Shown here in pieces: positions 9,094 to 17,402 of a stretch of 35,374 nucleotides of DNA; position 1 is the stretch's first letter; the number at the start of each line of letters is the position of its first letter. The notes beneath the pieces were generated by a model. The model did no database searches. It was given only the letters and a program-made list of their open reading frames with translations, and had not been told where the DNA came from. Source of the DNA: Leptospirales bacterium. GTDB lineage: Bacteria > Spirochaetota > Leptospiria > Leptospirales > Leptonemataceae. A program made the position numbers and the translations under genes. The stretch is taken from positions 1-35,374 of the forward strand of contig JAEUSB010000034.1 in assembly GCA_016788865.1 (NCBI GenBank). Reading direction: 5' to 3'.

Positions 9094-9626
9094 AGTTCCT
9101 CAATCGTGAGATTTCTGTTTGTATAGATGCAAATGTCCGCTGCGATTTCAAGCGAACGCTGAACGACTTCGCGCGCGCTGAGATTGCTTGAACTCACAAG
9201 CGCCCGCGCCGCTGCAAGTGCGTAGTTTCCGCCGGAGCCAACGGCGAGTACACCATCGTCTGGAGCAATGACATCACCTGTCCCGCTAATCAAATACATT
9301 TCCTTCTGATCGGCCACGACGAGCATAGCCTCAAGCCGGCGGAGCATTCGGTCCGTTCTCCACTCCCGAGCCAGTTCAACGGAGGCTCGGCCAACGTTAT
9401 TCTGAAATTGTTCAATCTTCTTTTCGAAGAGTTCCAGCAAGGTGAACGCATCCGCTGCTGCCCCAGCAAATCCTGTGACAATATCGCGGCCTGCAATTCG
9501 ACGAACCTTTTTGGCGCCGCTTTTCATTACGGTTGGCCCAAGACTCACCTGACCGTCCCCGCCAATTACCGTTTTGTTGTCTTTGCGAACGCAAAGAATC
9601 GTGGTCGAATGAAACTCTGTGGCCAT
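9090..9626 (-). CDS. hslV: HslV, peptidase subunit of the HslUV protease
   Basis: The 178-residue proteasome-beta-like peptidase starts [14 protein letters not shown]. By alignment with the E. coli mature N-terminus (TTIVSVR), Thr8 is the likely catalytic N-terminal nucleophile after removal of seven residues. The following [26 protein letters not shown] and [14 protein letters not shown] blocks are typical. A good Shine-Dalgarno (AAAAAGGA) precedes the ATG. It is followed by hslU with a 4-base overlap and preceded by xerC, the same order as codV-clpQ-clpY in Bacillus. Confidence 0.97.
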   Translation of the reverse strand: MATEFHSTTILCVRKDNKTVIGGDGQVSLGPTVMKSGAKKVRRIAGRDIVTGFAGAAADAFTLLELFEKKIEQFQNNVGRASVELAREWRTDRMLRRLEAMLVVADQKEMYLISGTGDVIAPDDGVLAVGSGGNYALAAARALVSSSNLSAREVVQRSLEIAADICIYTNRNLTIEEL

Positions 9627-9745
9627 GATCCTTTTTCTTTTGACGTGCGGCCCGGAAAACCGTTTTCTTCATCCGCGCGGGAAATGCATTCCACTGATAG
9701 TGCGCCAGTTACACCGGGAGCAGTTTTGGAAGACCGGGTCGAGGT

Positions 9746-10702
9746 TTAGTTTGGCCCGGATGATTTTCCGTCCGACCTGACTGCCCTGCCGTGCGGATGG
9801 GCGTTTCGGTAAACTTCTTTCAATCGGTCTTTTGAAACGCCTGTATAGATCTGGGTGCTTGCAAGACTCTTATGCCCGAGTAATTCCTGAACAGCCCGGA
9901 TGTCTGCGCCCTCATTCAGCAAGTCGGTGGCCATGCTATGCCTGAATCGGTGGGGATGCAAATGCTTGCTTAAACCCAACTCGCGCTCCAGGCGCACCAT
10001 GTTTTTTCGGACTCCGCGGTCGCTCAGCTCTCGACCATCACGATTCACAAAGAGCCGCGAAGTGACCGGATGAAACTCCGGCCGAATTGCCAGGTATTCC
10101 CGCAATGCAGCCTGAGCCGGGATTCCTAGATAGACGATTCGCTCACGCCTTCCCTTTCCCATGATTCGCAGCGCGCTTAACTCCTGGTTAGCGGAAAGTT
10201 CTTCAAGCGACAGCAGTTCCGAAATCCGCATTCCAGAAGAGTAAAGCATCTCCATGATGGCGCGATCGCGGATCAAACGCTCTTTTGCAAGCGGGCCGGC
10301 AGGTCGTGCTTCTTCGAGCAGACGGCGCATCTCTTCATATGGCAGAAAGCCCGGTAGCTTCCGCTTGATGCGCGGGGGTCTTACGTCTCTAGCCGGACTG
10401 GCTTCCATGTGGCCGCGCAGCACGAGCATTGAATAGAACGTTCGAATGCTTGCAAGCTTCCGACGCTGGGACCTGGCATCAAGCTTTCGCTTTCTGATCT
10501 TTCCATCCGGGCGCATACCGGCACCGGTTATGCTCGCAAAGAATCCCCGGAGGTCGCGCGGTTCGATTCGGTCGTACAACAGGGCCTGCTGCTCCAGATA
10601 CAGAAAAAACTCGCTCAGATCGGCAAGGTACGCGCGTAGTGTGTTCGGTGAGCGATTTCGCTCAATTGCCAGGTAATCCTCAAACTGCGAAAGCAGGTTC
10701 AT
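9746..10702 (-). CDS. xerC: Tyrosine recombinase XerC/XerD type
   Basis: The 318-residue site-specific recombinase is expected to resolve chromosome dimers at dif with a partner Xer protein. The N-terminal SAM-like DNA-binding domain has SPNTLRAYLADLSEFF. The catalytic domain shows Arg159 (SGMRISELLSL), Lys183 (GKGRRER), His251 and Arg254 (HPHRFRH), His277 (LLGHKSL) and nucleophile Tyr286 (QIYTGVS). A GTG at 10717 would add five residues; the ATG at 10702 fits the usual family start better. The neighbouring hslVU genes support a housekeeping Xer rather than a phage integrase. XerC is preferred over XerD because of that gene order. No dif site was recognised in the window. Confidence 0.9.
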   Translation of the reverse strand: MNLLSQFEDYLAIERNRSPNTLRAYLADLSEFFLYLEQQALLYDRIEPRDLRGFFASITGAGMRPDGKIRKRKLDARSQRRKLASIRTFYSMLVLRGHMEASPARDVRPPRIKRKLPGFLPYEEMRRLLEEARPAGPLAKERLIRDRAIMEMLYSSGMRISELLSLEELSANQELSALRIMGKGRRERIVYLGIPAQAALREYLAIRPEFHPVTSRLFVNRDGRELSDRGVRKNMVRLERELGLSKHLHPHRFRHSMATDLLNEGADIRAVQELLGHKSLASTQIYTGVSKDRLKEVYRNAHPHGRAVRSDGKSSGPN

Positions 10703-10717
10703 GTGTTCCGGCTGCAC

Positions 10718-10746
10718 ATTCTATCATCGGTCTGATTTGATGTTGA
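10718..10746 (-). promoter_or_regulatory. Possible promoter for xerC-hslV-hslU
   Basis: On the minus strand TCAACA (10746-10741) and TAGAAT (10723-10718) are separated by 17 bases. The -10 hexamer matches the consensus at 5 of 6 positions. The predicted start would lie about 9 bases upstream of the ATG at 10702, giving a very short leader, and would argue against the GTG start at 10717. Confidence 0.3.
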
Positions 10747-10762
10747 CGACAGAGCAAAGGCC

Positions 10763-12034
10763 ATGCCCCTGAAAGTAATGCAGGATAAGAAATCCAAAAC
10801 TCCACCGGAAAAGCCAGAGAGCCAGAAAGCCTCGGCGTCCGTTCAGGCCGCTTTCGAGAAGATCAAAAGGGGCGCCGAAGAACTTCTCCCGGCGGGAGCA
10901 TTACTTGAACGGCTAATTGAATCTGAGAAGACAGGAGTGCCCCTGAAGATTAAGGCCGGGTTTGATCCAACGGCGCCGGACCTGCATCTCGGTCATACCG
11001 TGCTGCTGCGCAAGATGAAGCATTTTCAGGAACTTGGCCATGAAGTTATCTTTTTGATTGGAGATTTTACCGGGATGATCGGTGACCCAACCGGTCGATC
11101 TACAACGCGGCGCCAGATGACGCGAGAAGATATTCAGAAGAACGCGCAAACATACGCCGACCAGGTTTTTCGGATCCTGGATAAGACTAAAACGACTGTT
11201 CGCTTCAATTCTGAATGGTGCGACAAAATGAACTTCTACGATGTTCTGGGCTTGATGGCACAGGTCACAGTCGCGCGCATGATCGAGCGCGATGATTTCA
11301 CCAAACGACTGAAAGCAGGCGATCCGGTAAGTCTCCTCGAGTTCATGTATCCGCTGGTGCAGGGATACGATTCCGTAGCTCTGAAGTCAGATGTGGAACT
11401 GGGCGGAACAGATCAAAAGTTTAACATTCTGATGGGCCGGGACTTGCAGGAAAAGTTTAATGAGCGAGCCCAGAGTATCCTGACCGTTCCGCTACTCGTT
11501 GGGCTCGACGGTCAGAAGAAGATGTCCAAGTCGTTTGATAACTACGTTGGAATCTCGGAGGCTCCGTACGCAATGTTCGCCAAAATCATGTCCATACCGG
11601 ACACGATTCTCAGAAACTATTTTGTACTACTTACTGATTTCAGTTTGAACCAGGTGGACGATTGGATCAAGGCTGATCCATTTGAGGCCAAAAAGAAGCT
11701 GGCAGTTTCAGTCATCAATGACTATCACCCGAGCGGATCCGGCGAAGAAGCCAGAAAGATCTGGGAGGAAGAGAAAAGTGCGCGCAAGGGGCTTGTACTA
11801 CCTCCTGAAACCCCGGAACTCAAGGTCACGGCAAAAGAAATTCTCCTTGTTCAGGCCCTCGTGGACTCAAAGACCGAGACCAGTTTGACTGCGGCTCGCA
11901 AACTGGTTGAACAAGGCGCGGTCAAACTGGGAGACAACCTCGAAACCGTAACCAGCCGGGATCATATCCTCACGTTTCCCGGAGAGTACGCAATCAAGAT
12001 TGGGAAGAAGAAGTATCTGGTGGTCAAAGGTTAG
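10763..12034 (+). CDS. tyrS: Tyrosyl-tRNA synthetase
   Basis: The 423-residue class I synthetase charges tRNA-Tyr. It has the HIGH-type motif HLGH (75-78) in [13 protein letters not shown], the [14 protein letters not shown] loop, the tyrosine-pocket region [23 protein letters not shown] and KMSKS (253-257). A C-terminal S4 RNA-binding domain spans about 358-423 ([18 protein letters not shown]). It follows the TyrZ-like branch rather than the E. coli TyrS branch. The first 27 residues are a Lys/Pro/Ser-rich extension not usual in the family; an internal ATG at 10778 would remove five residues of it. The gene is divergent from xerC across 60 bases and is followed by mnmC after 84 bases. Confidence 0.96.
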   Translation: MPLKVMQDKKSKTPPEKPESQKASASVQAAFEKIKRGAEELLPAGALLERLIESEKTGVPLKIKAGFDPTAPDLHLGHTVLLRKMKHFQELGHEVIFLIGDFTGMIGDPTGRSTTRRQMTREDIQKNAQTYADQVFRILDKTKTTVRFNSEWCDKMNFYDVLGLMAQVTVARMIERDDFTKRLKAGDPVSLLEFMYPLVQGYDSVALKSDVELGGTDQKFNILMGRDLQEKFNERAQSILTVPLLVGLDGQKKMSKSFDNYVGISEAPYAMFAKIMSIPDTILRNYFVLLTDFSLNQVDDWIKADPFEAKKKLAVSVINDYHPSGSGEEARKIWEEEKSARKGLVLPPETPELKVTAKEILLVQALVDSKTETSLTAARKLVEQGAVKLGDNLETVTSRDHILTFPGEYAIKIGKKKYLVVKG

Positions 12035-12118
12035 ACCGGGCTTGTCTGAATGGCCGGCCACATCGGGTTTAAGTCGTTTGACTGAGAATTCAACGGGACC
12101 CGCTTCTGGACTCTGGAA

Positions 12119-13987
12119 ATGCGCTCAGGGACATTCTCAGAAACCTTGATCCCGGCGGACCTTGACTGGAAGGGAAACGAGCCCAGGTCAACGTTATACG
12201 ACGATATTTACTTCATGCCTGGCTCCGGGATTGAGGAAAGCACATATGTATTTCTCGATTCTAACCAGCTCAGCGAACGATTCGCCAGTCTCAGCGGCTC
12301 TTTCAATATTCTGGAAACAGGGTTTGGGACCGGTCTGAATTTCATCCTGACGTGCGCGCGGTTTCAAAGCCATGCAAAATCCGGTTTTCTGAATTTCGTT
12401 TCCTGTGAAAAACATCCCCTGCGTTTGCAGGACTTGAAACGGGCGCTTGCTCCAATCGAATCGTTCTCACACCTGCGCCCCTGGGTTGAACGCCTTATTT
12501 CTTCTTATCCGCCCCTGATATCCGGCTTCCACCATTGCTATATTGCGCCTAACGTGCGATTGACCCTCATCCTGGGAGATGCACGGGAGACGCTTCCGCT
12601 GGTGCAGGGAAAGTTTCAGGCCTTTTACCTGGACGGCTTTGCGCCATCAAAAAATCCTGATTTCTGGGACAGCCACATTCTCCTCCGGCTTTCGAGACTG
12701 GCCGACTCGGACGCCACCCTGGCTACGTTTTCTTCTGCTGGCAGCGTACAGCGCGCTCTCCGCGAGGCAGGGTTCGAAGTCGAAAAACGGCCGGGTTTTG
12801 GAGCCAAGCGGGAAATGATAGCCGCGCGGTTCAAAGGTCGAGGCGACACTCAGCTCTCGGGTGCGTGGACAAAAGCAGGCGAAAAGCGCGCCCTTGTTAT
12901 TGGGGCCGGGCTGGCAGGTTGCTCCGCTGCCTTCGCCCTGGCAGCCAGAGGCATTGCGGTAACGCTGGTTGATGAAAAGACAGCCGAATCGTATCCCCCT
13001 GAGTTCCGTGGAATCTTTCATCCGGCGCTTGCAGCAGAACGAACCGCCTGGCATCGTTGGACCCTTGCTGCCTTTGGATACTTAACCATTCTGCTAAGCA
13101 ATATCCGAGCTGGTGCGAGTTTTTGCGGAGTATTTCAGTCCGCCCCGGATGAACGCGAAACACAGCGACTGGCGCGGGCTGTAGCCAACCTCCCGGAGGA
13201 TCTGGTTTACACACTGAGTGCCATGGATGCAAGTGCAAGGATTGGGGTCTCAATATCGCATAACGGTATATTTTTCCCCCGTGGTGGGGTTGTATCTCCA
13301 GCAACTCTTTGCGACGCACTCCTTGCAGCCTCCGGACTCTCTGTGCAACGGGGGATCCGCATTGCGAGCCTTACCAGGGAATCTACTGGCTGGTTTGCCC
13401 GGGACAACGGATCCACCACAGGAAGGATCAAAGATCGATTCGACATTGTCATCATTGCCGCCGGGCCCGGGACGCCTGCTTTTGGCCTGATCAAGGCGCC
13501 CTTTGACATTGTGCGCGGCCAGATGCACTATCTCCCTGAATCATTGCTGCCGGGGCTAAAGAGCGTGATCTGTCACTCCGGTTATCTTGCGCCAGGGACA
13601 ACCCTTGCAGCCGGGTCCACCTACGATCGCCAGGATTTGTCAAGCGCCGCAAATATTTCCGGCCAGAAGGAGATTCTGCAGAACTTGAAATCGGGAGTCC
13701 CTGATCTAACTTTTGTGGAAGATCTTATGCCCGGCTTCGTGGGGCTTCGCATAGCCTGCAAAGACCGCATGCCAATCATTGGGCCCGTGGAAGGACATCC
13801 GGGACTTTACGTATCCGCTGGCCACGGTTCACGAGGAATTCTTTCCTCCCCGCTTGCCGGTGAGATCATTGCTGCACATGCGTGCGATGATCCCATCCCC
13901 GTTGAAAGCGATCTTTTTGCGCATTTCTCGAATCGTTATGCGCTCAGACATGCTCGGCGAAATAGCGAGAAAGGCCAAAAAAACTAG
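12119..13987 (+). CDS. mnmC: Bifunctional MnmC, last steps of mnm5s2U34 tRNA modification
   Basis: The 622-residue protein joins two enzymes. The N-terminal half (about 1-240) is the SAM-dependent methyltransferase MnmC2, with LETGFGTGLNF (65-75), LDGFAPSKNPDFW (171-183) and TFSSAGSVQRAL. The C-terminal half (255-622) is the FAD oxidase MnmC1, which removes the carboxymethyl group, with GAGLAG (262-267) and the DAAO-type ending GLRIACKDRMPIIG and SAGHGSRGILSSPLAGE. Together they turn cmnm5(s2)U34 into mnm5(s2)U34 in tRNA anticodons. Both domains look complete. It sits 84 bases after tyrS, so it may be co-transcribed with that gene. Confidence 0.95.
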   Translation: MRSGTFSETLIPADLDWKGNEPRSTLYDDIYFMPGSGIEESTYVFLDSNQLSERFASLSGSFNILETGFGTGLNFILTCARFQSHAKSGFLNFVSCEKHPLRLQDLKRALAPIESFSHLRPWVERLISSYPPLISGFHHCYIAPNVRLTLILGDARETLPLVQGKFQAFYLDGFAPSKNPDFWDSHILLRLSRLADSDATLATFSSAGSVQRALREAGFEVEKRPGFGAKREMIAARFKGRGDTQLSGAWTKAGEKRALVIGAGLAGCSAAFALAARGIAVTLVDEKTAESYPPEFRGIFHPALAAERTAWHRWTLAAFGYLTILLSNIRAGASFCGVFQSAPDERETQRLARAVANLPEDLVYTLSAMDASARIGVSISHNGIFFPRGGVVSPATLCDALLAASGLSVQRGIRIASLTRESTGWFARDNGSTTGRIKDRFDIVIIAAGPGTPAFGLIKAPFDIVRGQMHYLPESLLPGLKSVICHSGYLAPGTTLAAGSTYDRQDLSSAANISGQKEILQNLKSGVPDLTFVEDLMPGFVGLRIACKDRMPIIGPVEGHPGLYVSAGHGSRGILSSPLAGEIIAAHACDDPIPVESDLFAHFSNRYALRHARRNSEKGQKN

Positions 13988-14000
13988 TGACAATGACATA

Positions 14001-14029
14001 TTGTCTCGATGCGCGAATTTTGGTAGACT
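14001..14029 (+). promoter_or_regulatory. Sigma-70-like promoter for the STAS gene
   Basis: TTGTCT (14001-14006) and TAGACT (14024-14029) are separated by exactly 17 bases, just after the mnmC stop. A start near 14036 would give a leader of about 20 bases to the ATG at 14059. This suggests that the STAS gene is transcribed on its own. Confidence 0.5.
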
Positions 14030-14058
14030 CCACCGGTTAGTAGCCTGTCGTAAAAGTT

Positions 14059-14394
14059 ATGGAAATTGAAAAGCGAACTGAGAACAACGTTGAAGTTCTC
14101 CAGGTAAGTGGGGCTATCGATTTCTCAAGTTCCCGACTGCTAGAAGACTTAGTTAAATCGACTATTGCTGGCGGCAGAACCTACATGGTTCTCGATCTGA
14201 CCGAAGCATCTGATGTGGATTCGCTGGGGGTAGCTTCAATTATTAAATCCCATTCAGCCCTGAGAAAGTCCGGCGGAGATTTGAAACTGGCGGCCGTTCC
14301 CGCTGACATCGTGTTTATCCTCAGGCAAGCAGGAGCGGGCGCGCTCATAGCCATGTTCCCAACGGTGGATGCTGCCATTCGCGATTTCCAGTGA
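14059..14394 (+). CDS. STAS-domain protein, anti-sigma-factor-antagonist type
   Basis: The 111-residue protein is a single STAS domain with the beta-strand VEVLQVSGAIDFSSSRLLED and the signature loop VDSLGVASI (53-61). In SpoIIAA/RsbV-like proteins the loop reads DSSG or DSTG and carries the phosphorylated serine; here Asp54-Ser55-Leu56-Gly57 keeps the first Ser only. The protein would act by partner switching with an anti-sigma kinase, but no kinase, phosphatase or sigma gene is nearby, so its partner is unknown. It has its own predicted promoter at 14001-14029. Confidence 0.85.
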   Translation: MEIEKRTENNVEVLQVSGAIDFSSSRLLEDLVKSTIAGGRTYMVLDLTEASDVDSLGVASIIKSHSALRKSGGDLKLAAVPADIVFILRQAGAGALIAMFPTVDAAIRDFQ

Positions 14395-14426
14395 TTCGCA
14401 AGCGTGAGGGCGATTCGTCGCTGCCC

Positions 14427-14453
14427 GGATCGAGATGCCTTCCAGGCGTAATC
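14427..14453. terminator. Weak hairpin between convergent genes
   Basis: GGAT..GCCT-TCC-AGGC..ATCC forms a short interrupted hairpin in the 68-base gap between the convergent STAS and DJ-1 genes. It has no U-tract, so a terminator role is only suggested by position. Confidence 0.25.
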
Positions 14454-14462
14454 CTGAACCTA

Positions 14463-15203
14463 TCATCCAATCAGTTTTAGATACTCAGTTCCAAAGTTGT
14501 AGGCATCACCCGGCCAGCGCGCCGTGAGTAGATTTCCATCGAGTACGGTAAACCCGGCCTTCAAGTTGCTCATTGAATCGCGTGCAAAAGGTGTTGGTCC
14601 GGTCAGAAAGTCCTCTTTGCTTTTTAGAAATGTCGTTACTTCTTCCTGAGTGGTAGTCTGCGGATACGTGCGATAGTATTCTCCCAACCAGAGCCGGGTC
14701 AAATTATAGGCTGCCATCTCTTGCGATTTTAGTAAGCAGGTGACCCTGCGACCATGCAGTACGGACTTGCCACCTGAGGTGCTTCGCGCGGCGAGCAGCA
14801 CTCCGTGACAAATCGCTCCAACCGGCTTCCTGGCATTCATAAAATCCACAATGCATTTCATTAGATCGGTTGATTCCAGATAGGGACGCATTCCGGGGGC
14901 ATGACCTCCGGGAAGCAGAATCCCCTTGTAATCATTTGCCCGGAGGTCTGAGTACTTCAGGGGACGCTTGAACGAATCCGTCTCAGTCATAGTCTTGTAT
15001 GCCTCGATTGCGTCCTTACGCGCCATGAGGATGCGCTTCCAGATCCCCAACCCCTCTCCCGTCAGCATCCGCACGTCCGCAGCACCCGGCGTCCCGGTCG
15101 GTGTTGCAAATTTTACGGGAATTCCGGCGTCAGTTAGAATCTTCCAGGCTATGCTTGCCTCGGATGGGTCAAAGTCTGTCTGGGAAACTGGCATGAGAAT
15201 CAT
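14463..15203 (-). CDS. DJ-1/PfpI family protein
   Basis: The 246-residue protein has the DJ-1/PfpI fold signatures: Glu15 in DFDPSEAS, the glycine loop LLPGGHAPGMRPYL (97-109) and the nucleophile elbow GAICHGVLLAA with Cys132 and His133. Relatives act as glyoxalase III, chaperone/deglycase or amidotransferase-like enzymes, and the exact role here cannot be read. A long insertion (about 45-85) between the Glu and the glycine loop resembles larger Hsp31-like members. The gene is read towards the STAS gene and stands 103 bases from the HIT gene upstream. Confidence 0.85.
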   Translation of the reverse strand: MILMPVSQTDFDPSEASIAWKILTDAGIPVKFATPTGTPGAADVRMLTGEGLGIWKRILMARKDAIEAYKTMTETDSFKRPLKYSDLRANDYKGILLPGGHAPGMRPYLESTDLMKCIVDFMNARKPVGAICHGVLLAARSTSGGKSVLHGRRVTCLLKSQEMAAYNLTRLWLGEYYRTYPQTTTQEEVTTFLKSKEDFLTGPTPFARDSMSNLKAGFTVLDGNLLTARWPGDAYNFGTEYLKLIG

Positions 15204-15306
15204 GGCCTGAGCGTGAACAGCGATTCAGGATGGTCTATTCAAAATTGCAGTAGCACTTTGCATCCTGGCAGCGGCCAGGTCGCAAACATCAAAACCTGTC
15301 AGAATT

Positions 15307-15705
15307 TCACCTCGCAGGCAATGCGGCACGGATGCGCTGCGCCACTTGTTCGAACTCTGAATCAGTGAACGTCAGCCGATTAGCCGTGAAGTTTAGCTCT
15401 GCGGCACTGTCCACGGGAACCAGATGAATGTGCGCGTGCCTGACCTCAAGGCCCAGCACCGCTACGGCCACCTTCTTGCACGGAATTGCGTCACGAATGG
15501 CGAGAGCAACATTCTGAGAAAAAAGGACGAGGTCGCTCAAATCCGCGGGTGCAAGATCAAAGATAAAATCCGTTTCCCGTTTTGGCAAAACCAGACAATG
15601 GCCTGACTTGATTGGCTTCTTTTCCAGGAAGGCAAGAAAGCGATCGTTTTCTTTAATCTTATGACAGGACTCCTCGCCAGAGATGATTGGAGAGAAGATG
15701 CTCAA
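15307..15705 (-). CDS. HIT-family nucleotide hydrolase
   Basis: The 132-residue protein carries the histidine triad as HAHIHLVPV with His90, His92 and His94, and the typical N-terminal block DRFLAFLEKKPIKSGHCLVLPKRE. HIT proteins (HinT-like) cleave the alpha-phosphate link of AMP-amines or dinucleotides; the middle histidine forms the nucleotidyl intermediate. Length fits bacterial HinT-type proteins. Its ATG overlaps the stop of the membrane hydroxylase gene by 4 bases, so the two are coupled. Confidence 0.9.
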   Translation of the reverse strand: MSIFSPIISGEESCHKIKENDRFLAFLEKKPIKSGHCLVLPKRETDFIFDLAPADLSDLVLFSQNVALAIRDAIPCKKVAVAVLGLEVRHAHIHLVPVDSAAELNFTANRLTFTDSEFEQVAQRIRAALPAR

Positions 15706-16517
15706 GCTGCTTTGACTGCCGAATCTTTAGGGCTACGCGACGTGACTTCCCGGAACGTTTGAATGTAGTCTGGGTGATTTGTTTTGAACAGCCTGTCCCA
15801 CCAGTTGAAATACAATCCGTAGTTGCAATGCACGAAGTGATGATGCATGTTGTGATGCGTGCTTGTATTGTTCCAGCCGGTCCATTTACTGGTCACAAAT
15901 CGCGCGGGATAGATTTCATATCCAAGGTGACCCAACACATTGAGGGCCGTCATAAAGAACATGAATAAGAGCAATGCAGAAACGTGCATGGGCAGAAACA
16001 ACAGCAGCAATGGAAGAATCGCGGCTTCGATCACGGCCTCTGTTGGATGAAAAGAAAAGGCGGCAAATGGCGATGGATTGTGCGATAGATGATGCACGCG
16101 ATGCACATGTTTGAACAACCAGCTGGTATGCATAAGCCTGTGCGCAAAATAGAAGTATGCGTCATGCAGGAGCACAGCGGTCACAAGACTGAAGATGAAA
16201 TACGCCCAGCCGTAATCGTTGAAATCCTTGTAGATAAGAAACCATCCTCTGGACCGGCCATAGCTCAGGAACAGACTGACTAGAGTAAAAATCGCTGTTG
16301 TGATAAGAGAAAACTTGATCTCCTGCCGAATGACGTGCGGTTTAGGAAAAGTCGGCTGAATCCGTCTATTCTGCCAGGCATCCCGGCGCAATTTCCAGAA
16401 GAATAGAAATGCTCCCCCGGCCATCGCCACGTAACGACCCGTCAATATGGCAAGTACGATGCCCAGGTGTTTCCCGATCAGGGTCCACTGTGGATTAGCC
16501 CAGTCGATCATGGCCAA
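15702..16517 (-). CDS. Membrane fatty acid hydroxylase / sterol desaturase family protein
   Basis: The 271-residue membrane enzyme has the di-iron histidine boxes of the FA_hydroxylase family: HRLMH (126-130, with His118 just before), HRVHH (139-143), His157, His197 and HHNMHHH (221-227). Several hydrophobic segments (about 15-40, 68-86, 104-120, 163-196) support an integral membrane protein. Relatives hydroxylate or desaturate lipids or carotenoids with O2. The substrate is unknown. It is coupled to the HIT gene and divergent from the folP-like gene across 99 bases. Confidence 0.88.
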   Translation of the reverse strand: MAMIDWANPQWTLIGKHLGIVLAILTGRYVAMAGGAFLFFWKLRRDAWQNRRIQPTFPKPHVIRQEIKFSLITTAIFTLVSLFLSYGRSRGWFLIYKDFNDYGWAYFIFSLVTAVLLHDAYFYFAHRLMHTSWLFKHVHRVHHLSHNPSPFAAFSFHPTEAVIEAAILPLLLLFLPMHVSALLLFMFFMTALNVLGHLGYEIYPARFVTSKWTGWNNTSTHHNMHHHFVHCNYGLYFNWWDRLFKTNHPDYIQTFREVTSRSPKDSAVKAA

Positions 16518-16616
16518 TAGCGGCCCCTCGGTGAGCGCAATGGAAGCGAAAAAAATTGGTCATGATACGAAAAACCTGCGCTTTGCAAACTTGATTGGCG
16601 CCAAAAGAATGCCCTC

Positions 16617-17402
16617 ATGAAGCCCGAAATCCTGGGAATCGTCAATATCACGGAAGACTCCTTTTCAGATGGTGGCAAATACCTGAAGAGCGATGCGGCC
16701 CTCTCCCATGCCAGAACTCTGTTGGACGACGGTGCCACATATGTCGACCTGGGAGCGGCCTCGAGCAACCCCGATGCGCAGGCTGTTCCGGTTGATATTG
16801 AGATAGCGCGGCTCGAGCCCCTGATCGGAGCCCTTCCGCTGGATTGCATATCAGTTGATACGTTTTCACCCGATGTTCAACGTTATGTGGCAACCCGGGG
16901 AGTCGCCGTGATCAATGACATTCTTGGGTTTCCTGACCCTACTGTTTATGAATCACTGGCTACTTGCAAATCAAAGCTAATCGTAATGCATTCCGTTCAA
17001 CGCCAGGGGCCAGCGCAAAGGCTGGACATTGGCCCGTACGAAATACTGGAGCGTATTTTTAGCTTCTTTGACAAGCGCATACCGGAACTCAAACGAGTCG
17101 TTTCACGGGACCGGTTGATCCTGGATCCGGGGATGGGATTTTTTCTGAGCACCAATCCGGAAAGTAGCTTTGCTGTGTTGCGCGCCATCCCAAGGATTCA
17201 AGCACGTTACGATCTGCCAATTTTGATTTCCGTATCACGCAAATCCTTTCTGGGTGCCGCTACCAATCGACCTGTTTCAGAGCGGACTGCAGCCACGCTT
17301 GCCTGTGAGCTCGCGGCGATCAGGCTGGGCGCCGACATGATTCGCACTCACAACGTAGCATCGCTTGTGGATGGAATTACGATCCAGAGCCGTTTGCATT
17401 GA
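16617..17402 (+). CDS. folP: Dihydropteroate synthase of the Sul (sulfonamide-resistant) type
   Basis: The 261-residue DHPS joins pABA to the pterin pyrophosphate in folate synthesis. The TIM-barrel motifs are GIVNITEDSFSDGG (7-20), Asp81 in VDTFSP, Asn100-Asp101, MHS (124-126), Asp170, SRKSFLG (207-213) and RTH with Arg243 and His245. At every place where Sul1/Sul2 differ from ordinary FolP, this protein follows Sul: GAASSNPDA (46-54) instead of an ESTRP-type loop, GFPDP (104-108), VMHSVQ, and LDPGMGFFL (169-177) where Phe175 lines up, by my recall of Sul1, with the Phe178 that keeps sulfonamides out. No integron, IS or other resistance gene flanks it, so it looks native. The ATG has no clear Shine-Dalgarno. 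Its last 26 bases overlap the end of the tetR gene on the other strand. Confidence 0.92.
   Translation: MKPEILGIVNITEDSFSDGGKYLKSDAALSHARTLLDDGATYVDLGAASSNPDAQAVPVDIEIARLEPLIGALPLDCISVDTFSPDVQRYVATRGVAVINDILGFPDPTVYESLATCKSKLIVMHSVQRQGPAQRLDIGPYEILERIFSFFDKRIPELKRVVSRDRLILDPGMGFFLSTNPESSFAVLRAIPRIQARYDLPILISVSRKSFLGAATNRPVSERTAATLACELAAIRLGADMIRTHNVASLVDGITIQSRLH

Noticed and set aside
9746..10702. Tyrosine recombinase as a sign of a prophage or integrative element
   Set aside because: It sits in the conserved xerC-hslV-hslU order, has standard Xer length and motifs, and no phage or att-like sequence is nearby.
16617..17402. Recently acquired mobile sul gene
   Set aside because: No integron, IS, resistance or transfer genes flank it, base composition looks like that of the neighbours, and the protein is Sul-like but not identical to the mobile Sul proteins that I can recall.
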